Assembly (NCBI GenBank): GCA_027487435.1
Contig: JAIYDP010000024.1
Coordinates: 1 to 64,000 of the forward strand
DNA length: 64,000 nucleotides
Direction: 5' to 3'
From: Verrucomicrobiaceae bacterium
GTDB lineage: Bacteria; Verrucomicrobiota; Verrucomicrobiia; Verrucomicrobiales; Akkermansiaceae
Part shown: one piece after another, positions 1 through 10,271 of the stretch
Layout of the letters: each line of letters begins with the position of its first letter
How positions within the stretch are numbered: position 1 is the stretch's first letter
Translations under genes and position numbers: made by a program
The notes under the pieces: generated by a model
What the model was told of the DNA's origin: nothing
What the model saw: the letters and a program-made list of their open reading frames with translations, nothing else
Database searches by the model: none

Positions 1-168
1 AACTGATTTACTGATTTTTATGTTGGATTTACAATGGATACAACTCAGGAAGTTGAAAAATAAAACACACTACATCTTCACCTATTGGGTGAAACAGCAA
101 ATTTCAAAATCCCCTCTTCAAATCAGTAAAATCAGCGTAATCAGTGGTTATAACTGCGGATTCTAGGA

Positions 169-1221
169 TCAAACGGTGACATTTTTCGCCACGCGCTCGC
201 ACAGCACTTCTCGCAAGGGGTCTAACCCAAGCTCGAGTTCCGCAGAAATCGGCAAAATCTCGATCTTAGGAAAGCGCTGGCGGAAACGTTTTAAATTTTC
301 CTCAGCCAGTTCGCTGTCCATTTTGTTTGCCACCACCAACCATGGGAAACGAGCCAAGTCTTCATCGTACTCTTTGACCTCCATCCGTAGGACTTCTAGG
401 TCATCCACTGGATCACGCCCATCGGTGCCTGCCATGTCGATGACAAAAAGCAGCATGTGACAACGAGTGATGTGGCGCAAAAATTCGTGACCCAGACCGC
501 GATTCAAATGCGCTCCTTCGATCAAGCCGGGAATGTCGGCGATGGTGCAACGCTTGAAGCCATCGAATTCTGCTACCCCGACAACGGGCTGAAGCGTGGT
601 GAAGGGATACGATGCCACCTTCGGTTGCGCGTGGGAGAGCTTGCCAATCAGCGTCGATTTTCCTGCGTTAGGAAAGCCCACCAAGCCGACATCAGCGATG
701 CGTCGTAATTCTAAATAAAACACTCCAAAATCCCCATCCGTACCTAATGTATGCTCCACGGGAGTGCGATTCGTCGGCGTCTTATAGCGCCAGTTTCCTT
801 TGCCACCTTTGCCGCCGTTGCAGAGTACAAATTCTTGACCCGCTTCTGTGAGGTCGGCAATCGGCTCCATGTCGATTCCTTCTTCACTGCGTTCCATTTC
901 CACCGCTTCTTGCACGTGTGTGGCAGGAGTGCGATACACCACCGTGCCTGGTGGCACCAAGGCGATGAATGGCTTGCCGCCGCGGCCGGTTTTGCGCCCA
1001 CCAGCACCGTTATTGCCTGAGTCGGCAATCATTTTTGGGTCATAATGAAATTGCCGCAGGTTGTCGGTGTGGGGCGATACCCGAAGGATCACATCACCAC
1101 CGTTGCCGCCATCGCCGCCGTCTGGGCCGCCACGCGGTACGTATTTTTCACGCCGAAAGCTAACGACTCCGTGGCCGCCGTTTCCTGCTCTGGCAAATAT
1201 GCGAATGTGATCGATGAACAT
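169..1221 (-). CDS. obgE: Obg family GTPase (ObgE/CgtA); start trimmed to MFIDHIRIFARAGNGGHG
   Basis: Gly-rich Obg N-domain (GGDGGNGGDV), G1 motif GFPNAGKST, DIPG, NKMD. Confidence 0.96.
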   Translation of the reverse strand: MFIDHIRIFARAGNGGHGVVSFRREKYVPRGGPDGGDGGNGGDVILRVSPHTDNLRQFHYDPKMIADSGNNGAGGRKTGRGGKPFIALVPPGTVVYRTPATHVQEAVEMERSEEGIDMEPIADLTEAGQEFVLCNGGKGGKGNWRYKTPTNRTPVEHTLGTDGDFGVFYLELRRIADVGLVGFPNAGKSTLIGKLSHAQPKVASYPFTTLQPVVGVAEFDGFKRCTIADIPGLIEGAHLNRGLGHEFLRHITRCHMLLFVIDMAGTDGRDPVDDLEVLRMEVKEYDEDLARFPWLVVANKMDSELAEENLKRFRQRFPKIEILPISAELELGLDPLREVLCERVAKNVTV

Positions 1222-1342
1222 AACAATTTCTTTCTGTGGGGCAGCACATGATGAGGGGAAGACACACTTTGTCAACGTGATTCGGCTTTTCACCATCAAG
1301 GCAATCTGCTTGAGTCCACTGCATGCAAGAAATCACTCCACT

Positions 1343-2065
1343 ATGAAAGAACGTGCGGATGCCTTACTGATGAGCCGCGGGCTCTGTGAATCGCGAGAAC
1401 AGGCCAAGCGCCTCATCCTTGCCGGGGAAGTGCGTAGCGGTGACCGACTGATCGAAAAGCCAAGCACCATGTTGCCGATCGATGCTCCCCTCGAGGTCAA
1501 AGAAAAACTCAAGTATGTCGGACGTGGAGGGCTGAAAATGGAAGGTGCGCTAGAGCAATTTCAGATCGATGTCAGTGGTTGGGTCTGCGCCGACATTGGC
1601 GCTTCAACCGGAGGTTTCACCGATTGCTTGTTGCAACGCGGTGCTGCCCATGTCCATGCTGTTGACGTTGGTACCAATCAACTGGCATGGAAAATCCGCT
1701 CCGATCCACGTGTCACTGTCAAAGAGAAATTTAATGCGCGCTACATGACACCTGCTGACATTGGTGAAGCGATCGACCTCGCTGTGATGGATCTCTCATT
1801 TATTAGCCTAACGAAAGTACTACCCGCAGTGTTTGGCATTCTGCGCCCGGGCGGCATGGTCGTCTGCCTCATCAAGCCGCAATTCGAACTCGCACGAGAG
1901 GACATCAGCAAGGGAGGCATTGTTCGCGACCCCGCTCTGCACCATCAAGCCGTGGAAAAAATCCGGGAATTCGTTCTGGAGCACGGTCGTGAATGGAAGG
2001 CCTGCATGGAATCCCCGATCACAGGCACCGATGGCAACCGTGAGTTCCTTGCACAGATTTCTTGA
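1343..2065 (+). CDS. tlyA: TlyA family rRNA (cytidine-2'-O)-methyltransferase / S4-domain protein; start trimmed to MKERADALLMSRG
   Basis: N-terminal S4-like region (ADALLMSRGLCESREQAKRLILAGEV), SAM motif ADIGASTGGFTDCLLQRGA, KPQFE. Confidence 0.93.
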   Translation: MKERADALLMSRGLCESREQAKRLILAGEVRSGDRLIEKPSTMLPIDAPLEVKEKLKYVGRGGLKMEGALEQFQIDVSGWVCADIGASTGGFTDCLLQRGAAHVHAVDVGTNQLAWKIRSDPRVTVKEKFNARYMTPADIGEAIDLAVMDLSFISLTKVLPAVFGILRPGGMVVCLIKPQFELAREDISKGGIVRDPALHHQAVEKIREFVLEHGREWKACMESPITGTDGNREFLAQIS

Positions 2066-2138
2066 CGAAAGCAATTTTCTCCTTATCGTCGCTTCACACC
2101 GTATCGGTGGAAAAACAGTAATAACATCGATTGCTTTC

Positions 2139-3809
2139 ATGAAAAAAACTATCGCGTTCCTCTCATCATTTGGCATCCTCGCTTGCGCCTTAGCGCAACC
2201 TGCAAAAATTCCGAAGCACGATCACTTCAATGTTGAGACCCTCGTCACTGGGCTTGTTGATGCCATGGAAATGGCGGTGCTACCCACAGGCGATGTATTA
2301 ATCGCAGAACGCACAGGCTCCCTGAAGTGGTTCTCAGCAACCACCAAGCAGGTCAAAGAGCTGAAAAAATTTGCCGTGTCAGTCAAGACGGGTAACAATT
2401 CCCGCGAGACCGGACTCTTGGGTGTCGCGGCTGATCCGAACTTTCTCAAAACCCCTTGGATCTACGTTTGCTATTCTCCCCCAAAACCGGAGGAACATCG
2501 TCTGTCTCGTTTTACGTTGCAAAAAGGCGAACTGACCGATGAAAAAATACTCCTCACCGTCCCACAAAGCCGCGCAGATGGGGTTTGCCATGAAGGCGGA
2601 TCTATCGCCTTTGACAAACAAGGTCACCTCTTTCTCTCTTTTGGCGACAACACCAACCCTTTCGCTGCGGATGGATCTGCGCCGATTAACGAGATCGAAG
2701 GCGTGGAGCATCAAAATGCCCAACGCTCCGCTGGTAACACCAACGACCTTCGCGGCAAAATCATCCGCATCAAACCAACTGCTGATGGCCGCTATACGAT
2801 CCCCAAAGGCAATCTCTTTCCCCCTGGCACGCCGAAAACTCGTCCAGAAATCTTCGTCATGGGCAACCGCAACCCATGGCGCATTGGCGTTGATCAACGC
2901 ACCTCCTTTCTCTACTGGGGTGAAGTAGGCCCGGATGCTCGCAAAGAGTCGCCTCGCGGCCCAGGCGGCTACGATGAGATCAATCAAGCCAAAACCGCTG
3001 GTTACTACGGTTGGCCCTACTTCATTGCGGATAACAAAGCCTACACGGCCTATGACTTTAAAGAGAAAAAGCTCGGAAAACCATTCAACGTCTCTGCTCC
3101 GACGAACGAATCGCGCCTCAACACTGGCCTCAAACAACTCCCGCCGCCACGCCCAGCTCTCTGGTTCGTTCAACATTCCTGCCACTGCGCGGCCACTGTT
3201 TACTACTACGATGACTATCCCGCTTCTGCTACCAAACTTCCCAAAGAACTGGATCAATGTCTCATCACCTACGATTGGAATAACGGCCACATGCAGTTGA
3301 CCAAGCTCAACAAAAACAGCGATATGGAGTGGAAAGAGAACTGGCTGTTCGAGAAAAAATTCATCCACCCCTCGGATGTGGAAATGGGCAAAGATGGTTC
3401 GATGTACGTTCTCGAATACGGTTCCTCATGGTACGATAGCAAAGACGGCAAACTCAAAAAAATCACTTACAGCACCACTCCGATTTCCGTGGAAAAACAA
3501 AAAGTCATCGACCCACGGCTTGCCGGCCTGAAAGAAAACCACCCAGGAACCCTTTTGCTTGCGGAGTCGAACTGCATTTCCTGCCACCAAACGAAGGTGA
3601 AATCTGTCGGACCAAGTTACGTCGAAGTCGCAGACCGCTATCGTAAAACAAAAGATGCTGACACCGCATTGATCAAAAAAGTCATGCAAGGCGGTGGCGG
3701 AGTATGGGGTGCTGTCCCCATGCCGCCAAATCCGCAATACAATGAAGAGCAAGTCAATCAAATGATCGATGCCATTCTCGCTCTCGAACCGATCGAACAT
3801 AAAGAATAA
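2139..3809 (+). CDS. PQQ-dependent sugar dehydrogenase (glucose/sorbosone type) with C-terminal cytochrome c domain, secreted
   Basis: Signal peptide MKKTIAFLSSFGILACALA; beta-propeller motifs (GLLGVAADPNF, FVMGNRNPWRIGVD); C-terminal CISCH heme motif. Confidence 0.88.
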   Translation: MKKTIAFLSSFGILACALAQPAKIPKHDHFNVETLVTGLVDAMEMAVLPTGDVLIAERTGSLKWFSATTKQVKELKKFAVSVKTGNNSRETGLLGVAADPNFLKTPWIYVCYSPPKPEEHRLSRFTLQKGELTDEKILLTVPQSRADGVCHEGGSIAFDKQGHLFLSFGDNTNPFAADGSAPINEIEGVEHQNAQRSAGNTNDLRGKIIRIKPTADGRYTIPKGNLFPPGTPKTRPEIFVMGNRNPWRIGVDQRTSFLYWGEVGPDARKESPRGPGGYDEINQAKTAGYYGWPYFIADNKAYTAYDFKEKKLGKPFNVSAPTNESRLNTGLKQLPPPRPALWFVQHSCHCAATVYYYDDYPASATKLPKELDQCLITYDWNNGHMQLTKLNKNSDMEWKENWLFEKKFIHPSDVEMGKDGSMYVLEYGSSWYDSKDGKLKKITYSTTPISVEKQKVIDPRLAGLKENHPGTLLLAESNCISCHQTKVKSVGPSYVEVADRYRKTKDADTALIKKVMQGGGGVWGAVPMPPNPQYNEEQVNQMIDAILALEPIEHKE

Positions 3810-3896
3810 ACCATCGTTCCTGACCCCTCAGTGACGCACCGACTTTCCTCCAGATTTGTCCTTGGATTTTTGTGACACGCCGCTAGCCTCCAGCCC

Positions 3897-4235
3897 ATGA
3901 ACCCGTTTGAAGAAGAAAGAGACTTCGGTCCTCAGCCCTTGGATACCCTCATGGAGAAATGGAATTTGGGGAACCACGATCTGGTGTCCGCTTCGCCGGA
4001 GCAGCTCAATCACAAGCAAGTGCAAAAAGCCCGAAAAGGCCGCAAGCTTACCTTGCACATGATGCAAAAAGTCACCCGGGCCCTGAACATTGCGGTCTGG
4101 CAACGATTGAAACAAAGCGAGCGAGAAGTCTACTTTGAATACCCGCATGCATGGCTTTTTGCCTACGCTAAAGGCTATGAGCAAGGTCGCCAGGATCCGA
4201 ACGAGTCGCTCCAAGAGTGCCTCAGTCAGCGATGA
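3897..4235 (+). CDS. Small conserved-looking protein with possible helix-turn-helix segment
   Basis: 112-aa ORF; stop overlaps the start of the next gene (ATGA-type overlap); HTH-like stretch SASPEQLNHKQVQKARKGRKLTLHMMQKVTRALN. Confidence 0.65.
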   Translation: MNPFEEERDFGPQPLDTLMEKWNLGNHDLVSASPEQLNHKQVQKARKGRKLTLHMMQKVTRALNIAVWQRLKQSEREVYFEYPHAWLFAYAKGYEQGRQDPNESLQECLSQR

Positions 4236-5215
4236 GCCGCTATCGCATCCATGGTCTCGGACTCGCCGGATGCACCGTTGCTTGGCACCTATGGCAACGC
4301 GGGGTGACGTTTTCTATCGCCGATGATGACCAGCCAGGTAGTTCCCATGTCGCCGCCGGTATTGTTCAGCCTGTCACCGGAAAGAATGCCACCATTTCTT
4401 GGGAATATGATCATTATTTTTCTCAGGCTGATGCCTTTTACCGACAGGTCGAAGTGCAACTCCAAACCTCGTTTTGGCACCCCCTCGAATCCCTCCGCCT
4501 CGTTTCGCTTGCCGACGAAAAAAAAATCTTACCCAAGCTCACCCGTGGCCCTGCCTCCGCTTACTTCCTGGGTGAGCTCCATGATCATCCATGGCCTGGC
4601 ATGCGCGCCATCCGCTTGCGTGGTGCCGCACGGCTCGATGTTGCCGCATTTGTCGATGCCACCAAGAATTTCTTCGCCTCCTCCCGCAACGATGAGGATG
4701 CAACGGGTGCGGAAAACATCCATTGCGGCGGTGCCAAAGGCCTGATCGCCCATCATCCCCGCGTTTGGCCGCATCGCTGTGCCAAAGGAGAAATCCTCAC
4801 CGTTCATGCACCCACATGGCAGCAATCCCGTCTCGTTTCCGCTGGAGCTTGGCTCGTTCCCATTGGTCGCGATTGCTACAAAATTGGAGCCACCTACGAA
4901 TGGGATCATCTCGATCAACACCCCACAGATGAAGGGCGTGCTTGGCTCGAAAATGCCGCCGCTCGCTTGGGCGGCAGCGAGTTTTCTGTTCTCCGGCACG
5001 ATGCTGGCATCCGCCCCATCGTCCGCAAGAGCCAACCGATCATTGGCCGGGAGCCGCTGAGCCAATCGATCGTCTTCAATGGCCTAGGCTCCAAGGGTTC
5101 GCTCTACGCCCCGGCCTGCGCACGCAGCCTTGTCGCCCACTTGCTTGACAGTGATGCTCTCGACCCCTCCATCAGCGCAGCCGACTACTTTGCCAGAAAA
5201 ATCCCACTCGATTGA
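4232..5215 (+). CDS. FAD-dependent oxidoreductase (DAO family)
   Basis: N-terminal dinucleotide-binding-like GLGLAGCTVAWHLWQRG; C-terminal RPIVRKSQPIIG...NGLGSKGSLYAP typical of DAO family. Confidence 0.85.
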   Translation: MSRYRIHGLGLAGCTVAWHLWQRGVTFSIADDDQPGSSHVAAGIVQPVTGKNATISWEYDHYFSQADAFYRQVEVQLQTSFWHPLESLRLVSLADEKKILPKLTRGPASAYFLGELHDHPWPGMRAIRLRGAARLDVAAFVDATKNFFASSRNDEDATGAENIHCGGAKGLIAHHPRVWPHRCAKGEILTVHAPTWQQSRLVSAGAWLVPIGRDCYKIGATYEWDHLDQHPTDEGRAWLENAAARLGGSEFSVLRHDAGIRPIVRKSQPIIGREPLSQSIVFNGLGSKGSLYAPACARSLVAHLLDSDALDPSISAADYFARKIPLD

Positions 5216-5359
5216 TCATCGTAGTTTCGTGAAATCATTGAGTTCCCATGTTCTTTTGAGAGGCAAATCTTTGGCGCGCCGCTCTCTCAAATTGCGTATT
5301 CGTTGAAAAAATCTTTTTTTATGTTTGCTTTTTCCGGTCGAAAAATTCAAATCGCTTCC

Positions 5360-8300
5360 ATGAAAAAGATCAATTGCGCTTTGATTTCGATGATTTCACT
5401 CGCTCCAACGGCTTCTTACGCGTGGCAGCCTGGCCCTTCTGCAGGTGCTCCGCTTACGGGTTTCACGGTCGATACATCCAATCGTGCGGATGTGCTTTCT
5501 TTTTACCACCACATTTACCAAGCATCCGAAAATCATGAGCATTTGATGCAATGGACGGGAAATCATGGTTCCTGCGCCGCGGGATCGGTCTCCGACGTTT
5601 TCGTTCAGGCCATCCAACGTCGAGTCAATTATTATCGCGCCATGGCAGGCGTTCCCGCAAACGTTATGCTGAATACGGCTAGTACCATTGTGCAGGGGGC
5701 TCCAGGATATGATGCGCCAAGTGATACCACCAAGACAACGGCTGCGCAGCGATCCGCGTTATTGATCAGTCGCAACAATCAACTCACGCACACTCCGTCA
5801 GCCAGTTCGCTATGTTTTGATGTGAGTGGGGGAAATGGAAGCTACATGGGCAACATCGCACTAGGTGTTTACGGCATGACTGCGATGAATTATTACATGG
5901 CTGAAGATGAATTCAATTTGGATGTAGGACACCGTCGTTGGCTGCTTCAGGATCGCGCCACAAACTTTGCAACTGGTGATATCCCGCCTGTAGGAGATCG
6001 CTTTGCAGCGAATTCGCTATACATGCGCCAACGCCCTGCGGAAAACGCTGTGGTTACCCCAAAATTTGTGCCATGGCCCGTTGGGTACACTCCGTGGCCA
6101 CATACCACACCTTATTGGTCCTTGAGTTATGCTGGAGCAGATTTTTCCAGCGCTTCGGTTAGCGTCACTCGCAATGGCTCGCCGGTCAGCTTGTCCATCG
6201 TCAGTCGCAAAACGGGCTTTGGTAACAACAGCATCGCTTGGAAAATGCTTGACTTTCCTCAAGTGAAAACAGACTCGTCGTATTCGGTGATTGTCTCCGG
6301 CATTGGCGGAAGCGGGGTTCCTACATCGCATAGCTATGATGTTACCTTTTTTGATCCTGCCTCCATTCCCGACGGTCCTGTGATCACGGGGGCGGCTCAA
6401 GCCACGTTCCCCGAAGAGATCTATCAATTTTCTCCTACCGCATCGGCTGATGAATATCGCTTGGAAATTGGCCAGCTTGCCAGTGCTACTTTTGAAGAAG
6501 GCGCGGAAGATGCAACCGCATCCTTGATCATCAATGGTCCAGTGACGGGATATGCCCTACGGCAAACAGACCTCAAACAAGCGGGTGCTAAGGCGTTTCG
6601 TTTGGCCTTTACCGATTCTCTGCAAACGGAGCAATGGTTTGCGATGGATCGCGTCATTGTTCCCAATTCAGCTTCTACGATCAATTATCGAATCAGAAGG
6701 GGATACATGCATACACAAACGACATTTGACGTGGATTACTCCACGGACGATGGCGCGAATTGGACAGTGTTACCCGGCTCTACACTCGTTGGGCTGAAAG
6801 ATGATTTTCCTTCCGATTCTTCCTTCTCGGCGCGTTCGATTTCGTTGCCCTCAAATTTGCTCAATCATCCTGTAAGATTCCGCTTCCGTTACTCAAAAGC
6901 GAAAAACGGATTAACATTCTTAGCGAGTCAGTTGCCGGAAGTTGGCGTTTTCGTCGATTCGATATCCTTCACCAATTGCAATACTCTATCGCAGAGAACC
7001 CAGACTCTCCTTCCTAGCTCGGCAACACAATTTCCTTTCAATGCCACAACCGCAGGTGGAACTTTGGTCAATAACGCCAACTATTTGCTGCGTGTGCAGC
7101 CACGTTTTGCTTCATCATGGTTGGGCGCTGGAAATTCGATGGTTGTATCGGCTAGCGATGGCGGTATCACGCCAAACGTGCCTCCGACTCTCAACGCCAT
7201 TGCAAATCCGCCTGCGATCAATGAAGATGCTCCTGAACAATCGATCGCATTGTCAGGGATTTCTGCAGGTGCAGGCGATGTCCAACAACTCGCTATTTCG
7301 GCAAGCAGCAGCAACAGCAGCCTGATAGCCAATCCCGTAGTGGATTATAATCCCGAGACTTCCGTGGCATCCGTGCGTTATACGCCGGTTCCTAATGCTT
7401 CTGGCACGGCGACGATCACCGTCACGGTGAATGACGGGCAATCGGAAAACAATACGGCCGCTCGCAGCTTCCTCGTTACTGTTCGTCCGGTGGACGACGC
7501 CTCGACAGTGGATGGCATAGCCAATGTGGAAATGGATGAAGACACGTTTTTCACCATGCCATTTTCGATTTCTGATATCGATAGCCCAGTCACTTCCGCA
7601 AGCTTCAAATTCGTATCGAGCAATACGGTTCTTTTGGGAAGTAGGGCGTTTTTGGTTACGGGCACCGGGGCGGACCGCACATTGCGCATCACTCCTACCC
7701 TCAATCGAAGTGGCACAGCGACTGTGACGATGACAGTCACCGTCAATCGACTTCACGTGATCCGTCAGTTCCAAGTAACCGTAGCATCAGTGAACGATGC
7801 GCCATTCATTGCAAGGCCGCCCAAACTTAGCACAATGAAAGAAGACGCGAAACTCACAGTGCTACGTATTTCCGGGATAAGCCCAGGTCTGTTAGAAACC
7901 CAGCACTTGACGATCACTGCGGAGTCTTCTGACCCAAACATTGTACCTCATCCCCAAATTACGCACGTTCCTGGAACCGCCATCGCGACAATGAGCTACA
8001 TGCCTGCTGCGAATGCCCACGGCACGGTAAATATCATGCTCAAGCTGGAAGATGGCGCATCTCTGAACAATCAGACGACCTACACCATGCCATTGGTGAT
8101 CACGCCCGTCGATGATGCTCCTATCATTTCTGCAATCGCTCCGATCAGTGTGGTAAAAGACGCTGCAATTCCCCAGGTTTCCTTTTCGGCCACCGATGTC
8201 GAGACTGCTGCGGAATCGTTGGTTTATACCCTCGCGAGCTCGAACGTTAAACTACTGCCGCTCGCAAATATCGTCCGCCAAGCAGCAGGTGGCGACAATA

Positions 8301-8413
8301 CACTGACACTGACTCCATTGCCGAACGTCACTGGCAAAGCGACAATCAGCATCAAAGTATTTGATGGAAAACATACCACGACCAGAACCTTCGTTGTTAC
8401 GGTAACTCCGTAG
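5360..8413 (+). CDS. Secreted CAP-domain-like protein with tandem Ig/cadherin-like repeats
   Basis: Signal peptide MKKINCALISMISLAPTASYA; CAP-like AMAGVPANV...LDVGHRRWLLQD; repeated modules of the type INEDAPEQSIALSGIS...SGTATITVTVNDG. Confidence 0.75.
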   Translation: MKKINCALISMISLAPTASYAWQPGPSAGAPLTGFTVDTSNRADVLSFYHHIYQASENHEHLMQWTGNHGSCAAGSVSDVFVQAIQRRVNYYRAMAGVPANVMLNTASTIVQGAPGYDAPSDTTKTTAAQRSALLISRNNQLTHTPSASSLCFDVSGGNGSYMGNIALGVYGMTAMNYYMAEDEFNLDVGHRRWLLQDRATNFATGDIPPVGDRFAANSLYMRQRPAENAVVTPKFVPWPVGYTPWPHTTPYWSLSYAGADFSSASVSVTRNGSPVSLSIVSRKTGFGNNSIAWKMLDFPQVKTDSSYSVIVSGIGGSGVPTSHSYDVTFFDPASIPDGPVITGAAQATFPEEIYQFSPTASADEYRLEIGQLASATFEEGAEDATASLIINGPVTGYALRQTDLKQAGAKAFRLAFTDSLQTEQWFAMDRVIVPNSASTINYRIRRGYMHTQTTFDVDYSTDDGANWTVLPGSTLVGLKDDFPSDSSFSARSISLPSNLLNHPVRFRFRYSKAKNGLTFLASQLPEVGVFVDSISFTNCNTLSQRTQTLLPSSATQFPFNATTAGGTLVNNANYLLRVQPRFASSWLGAGNSMVVSASDGGITPNVPPTLNAIANPPAINEDAPEQSIALSGISAGAGDVQQLAISASSSNSSLIANPVVDYNPETSVASVRYTPVPNASGTATITVTVNDGQSENNTAARSFLVTVRPVDDASTVDGIANVEMDEDTFFTMPFSISDIDSPVTSASFKFVSSNTVLLGSRAFLVTGTGADRTLRITPTLNRSGTATVTMTVTVNRLHVIRQFQVTVASVNDAPFIARPPKLSTMKEDAKLTVLRISGISPGLLETQHLTITAESSDPNIVPHPQITHVPGTAIATMSYMPAANAHGTVNIMLKLEDGASLNNQTTYTMPLVITPVDDAPIISAIAPISVVKDAAIPQVSFSATDVETAAESLVYTLASSNVKLLPLANIVRQAAGGDNTLTLTPLPNVTGKATISIKVFDGKHTTTRTFVVTVTP

Positions 8414-8441
8414 CCTATTGATTTTCGATTCGCTTTGACAT

Positions 8442-9272
8442 TTGCCAAGGATCGGTATCACTTCAGCGGAGATGATTCGCCCGATTTCATGGTTAGGAGT
8501 GACCACCCTGTGCTTCATTCGCTATATGGGGCAGCTCTCGCTGCTCGCACGCGACGTTGCTGAGTCGTTAGCGAAAGGCAAAATCCGTATGCGTATGGTG
8601 GTGCATCAAATCGCAGAGATCGGTTATCGATCCCAACCCGTGGTGCTGGTGACAGGGGCGTTCACGGGTGCGGTTTTGACGGCGCAATCGATGTTTCAAT
8701 TTGAAAAATTTGGCATGCAGACCATGGGCGGTGCTCTCGTGAGCGTGGCGATGTTGCGTGAGCTTGGCCCTGTCGTGACGGGATTGATGCTAGCGGGGCG
8801 CGTGGGTGCATCCATGGCCGCTGAAATCGGCACGATGAAAGTAACCGAGCAGATTGATGCGCTGCGGGTGATGAATGTGCATCCCGTCGATTACTTGGTC
8901 ACTCCCCGAATGCTGGCCATGCTGCTCGCCATTCCGTTGCTCATCGGCGAAAGCGCGGCATTGGGCATCGTGGCATCCAATCTGGTAGGAATCGAAGTTT
9001 TCGGCGTAGGCGAAGCCTATTGGAAATTTCAGATGGAAAAATATACCGACCTTACCGATGTGAGCTTCGCGTTGATCAAAGGCCTAGTTTTTGGCACCAT
9101 CATCATCGTGGTATCTTGTCATCAGGGACTCGTCGCTAGCCAAGGTGCTGCGGGTGTCGGTCGTGGAACCACTCGGGCGATGGTGTATTCCTCGTTGTTG
9201 ATTTTGATCGCCAACTTTATTTTGACCTTATTGCTGAACCAAATTTTCCCTGCGGGTCAGCAACTGGGATGA
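8442..9272 (+). CDS. mlaE: MlaE family ABC transporter permease
   Basis: MlaE hallmarks: TGAFTGAVLTAQSMFQFEKFG, LRELGPVVTGLMLAGRVGASMAAEIGTMKVTEQIDAL; start could be 8442 or 8472. Confidence 0.93.
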   Translation: MPRIGITSAEMIRPISWLGVTTLCFIRYMGQLSLLARDVAESLAKGKIRMRMVVHQIAEIGYRSQPVVLVTGAFTGAVLTAQSMFQFEKFGMQTMGGALVSVAMLRELGPVVTGLMLAGRVGASMAAEIGTMKVTEQIDALRVMNVHPVDYLVTPRMLAMLLAIPLLIGESAALGIVASNLVGIEVFGVGEAYWKFQMEKYTDLTDVSFALIKGLVFGTIIIVVSCHQGLVASQGAAGVGRGTTRAMVYSSLLILIANFILTLLLNQIFPAGQQLG

Positions 9273-9341
9273 GTAAACCCGAGATCCGAAGTAGCGTGCG
9301 AGGCAGGCTTTGGATTTCGGGGTAAAAAGAAAAGGCCTGGA

Positions 9342-10271
9342 TCAAACTTCAAACAATGAGGTGACGGACTGCCCGCCATGGATACGGCGTATGGCTTCCG
9401 CTAAGAGTGGTGCGACATCAACGGCGTGAACTTTATCGCCGTGCGCCATCGGCACGGAATTCGTTGTGATGACTTGGTCGATGACAGATTTGCTGATTCG
9501 TTCGCGTCCTAGGTCGCCGAGAACGGCATGCGAAACCCCAGCGAAGATGCGTTTCGCTCCATGACGTTGCAAAATTTCCGCCGCAGCACATAAGGTGCCT
9601 GCTGTTTCGGTCATGTCGTCACAAATCATCACGTCTTTGCCATGGACATCACCAATGACGTTCATGGCTTCCACACGAGTGGCGCTAACGCGGTGCTTGG
9701 CAACGATGGCAAGATCCGCCTTGAGGGCATCGGCATACGCGCGCGCAAGCTTTACGCCGCCGACATCGGGCGATACCACTGTGAGATTTCCATCGTCGCC
9801 TACTCCTTGCTGACGCAAGTAGTGAATGAGTGCAGGTTTGGCGTAGAGGTGATCTACCGGTATGTCAAAAAACCCTTGAATTTGCGGGGCATGCAGATCC
9901 ATGGTGATGACGCGATCAACGCCGGCCTCGGTGAGGATGTTGGCGACAAGTTTTGCGGTAATCGGCACGCGAGGCTGATCTTTGCGATCTTGGCGAGCGT
10001 AACCAAAAAAAGGCATGACAGCATTGATGCGTCCCGCGCTTGCGCGCCGTGCAGCATCCACCATGATGAGCAATTCCATGATGTTGTGATTGGTGGGCGG
10101 ACAAGTGGGCTGAATGATGTAAACATCGTCACCGCGGATGTTTTCATTGATTTTGACAAAAGTCTCACCATCGGGGAAGGCGGTGACATGAACATCGGCG
10201 AGTTCCGTTCCCAGATTGGAAGCTATATTTTTTGCCAATGTCGAATGTGCTGTCCCGGTGATAAGTTTCAT
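9342..10271 (-). CDS. prs: Ribose-phosphate pyrophosphokinase; start trimmed to MKLITGTAHSTLAKNIA
   Basis: PRPP synthase motifs: FPDGETFVKI, QPTCPPTNHNIMELLIMVDAARRASA, YARQDRKD, VVSPDVGGVKLAR, DDMTETAGTL. Confidence 0.96.
   Translation of the reverse strand: MKLITGTAHSTLAKNIASNLGTELADVHVTAFPDGETFVKINENIRGDDVYIIQPTCPPTNHNIMELLIMVDAARRASAGRINAVMPFFGYARQDRKDQPRVPITAKLVANILTEAGVDRVITMDLHAPQIQGFFDIPVDHLYAKPALIHYLRQQGVGDDGNLTVVSPDVGGVKLARAYADALKADLAIVAKHRVSATRVEAMNVIGDVHGKDVMICDDMTETAGTLCAAAEILQRHGAKRIFAGVSHAVLGDLGRERISKSVIDQVITTNSVPMAHGDKVHAVDVAPLLAEAIRRIHGGQSVTSLFEV

Noticed and set aside
2379-3368. 329-aa minus-strand ORF
   Set aside because: Antisense to the sugar dehydrogenase; no domain evidence.
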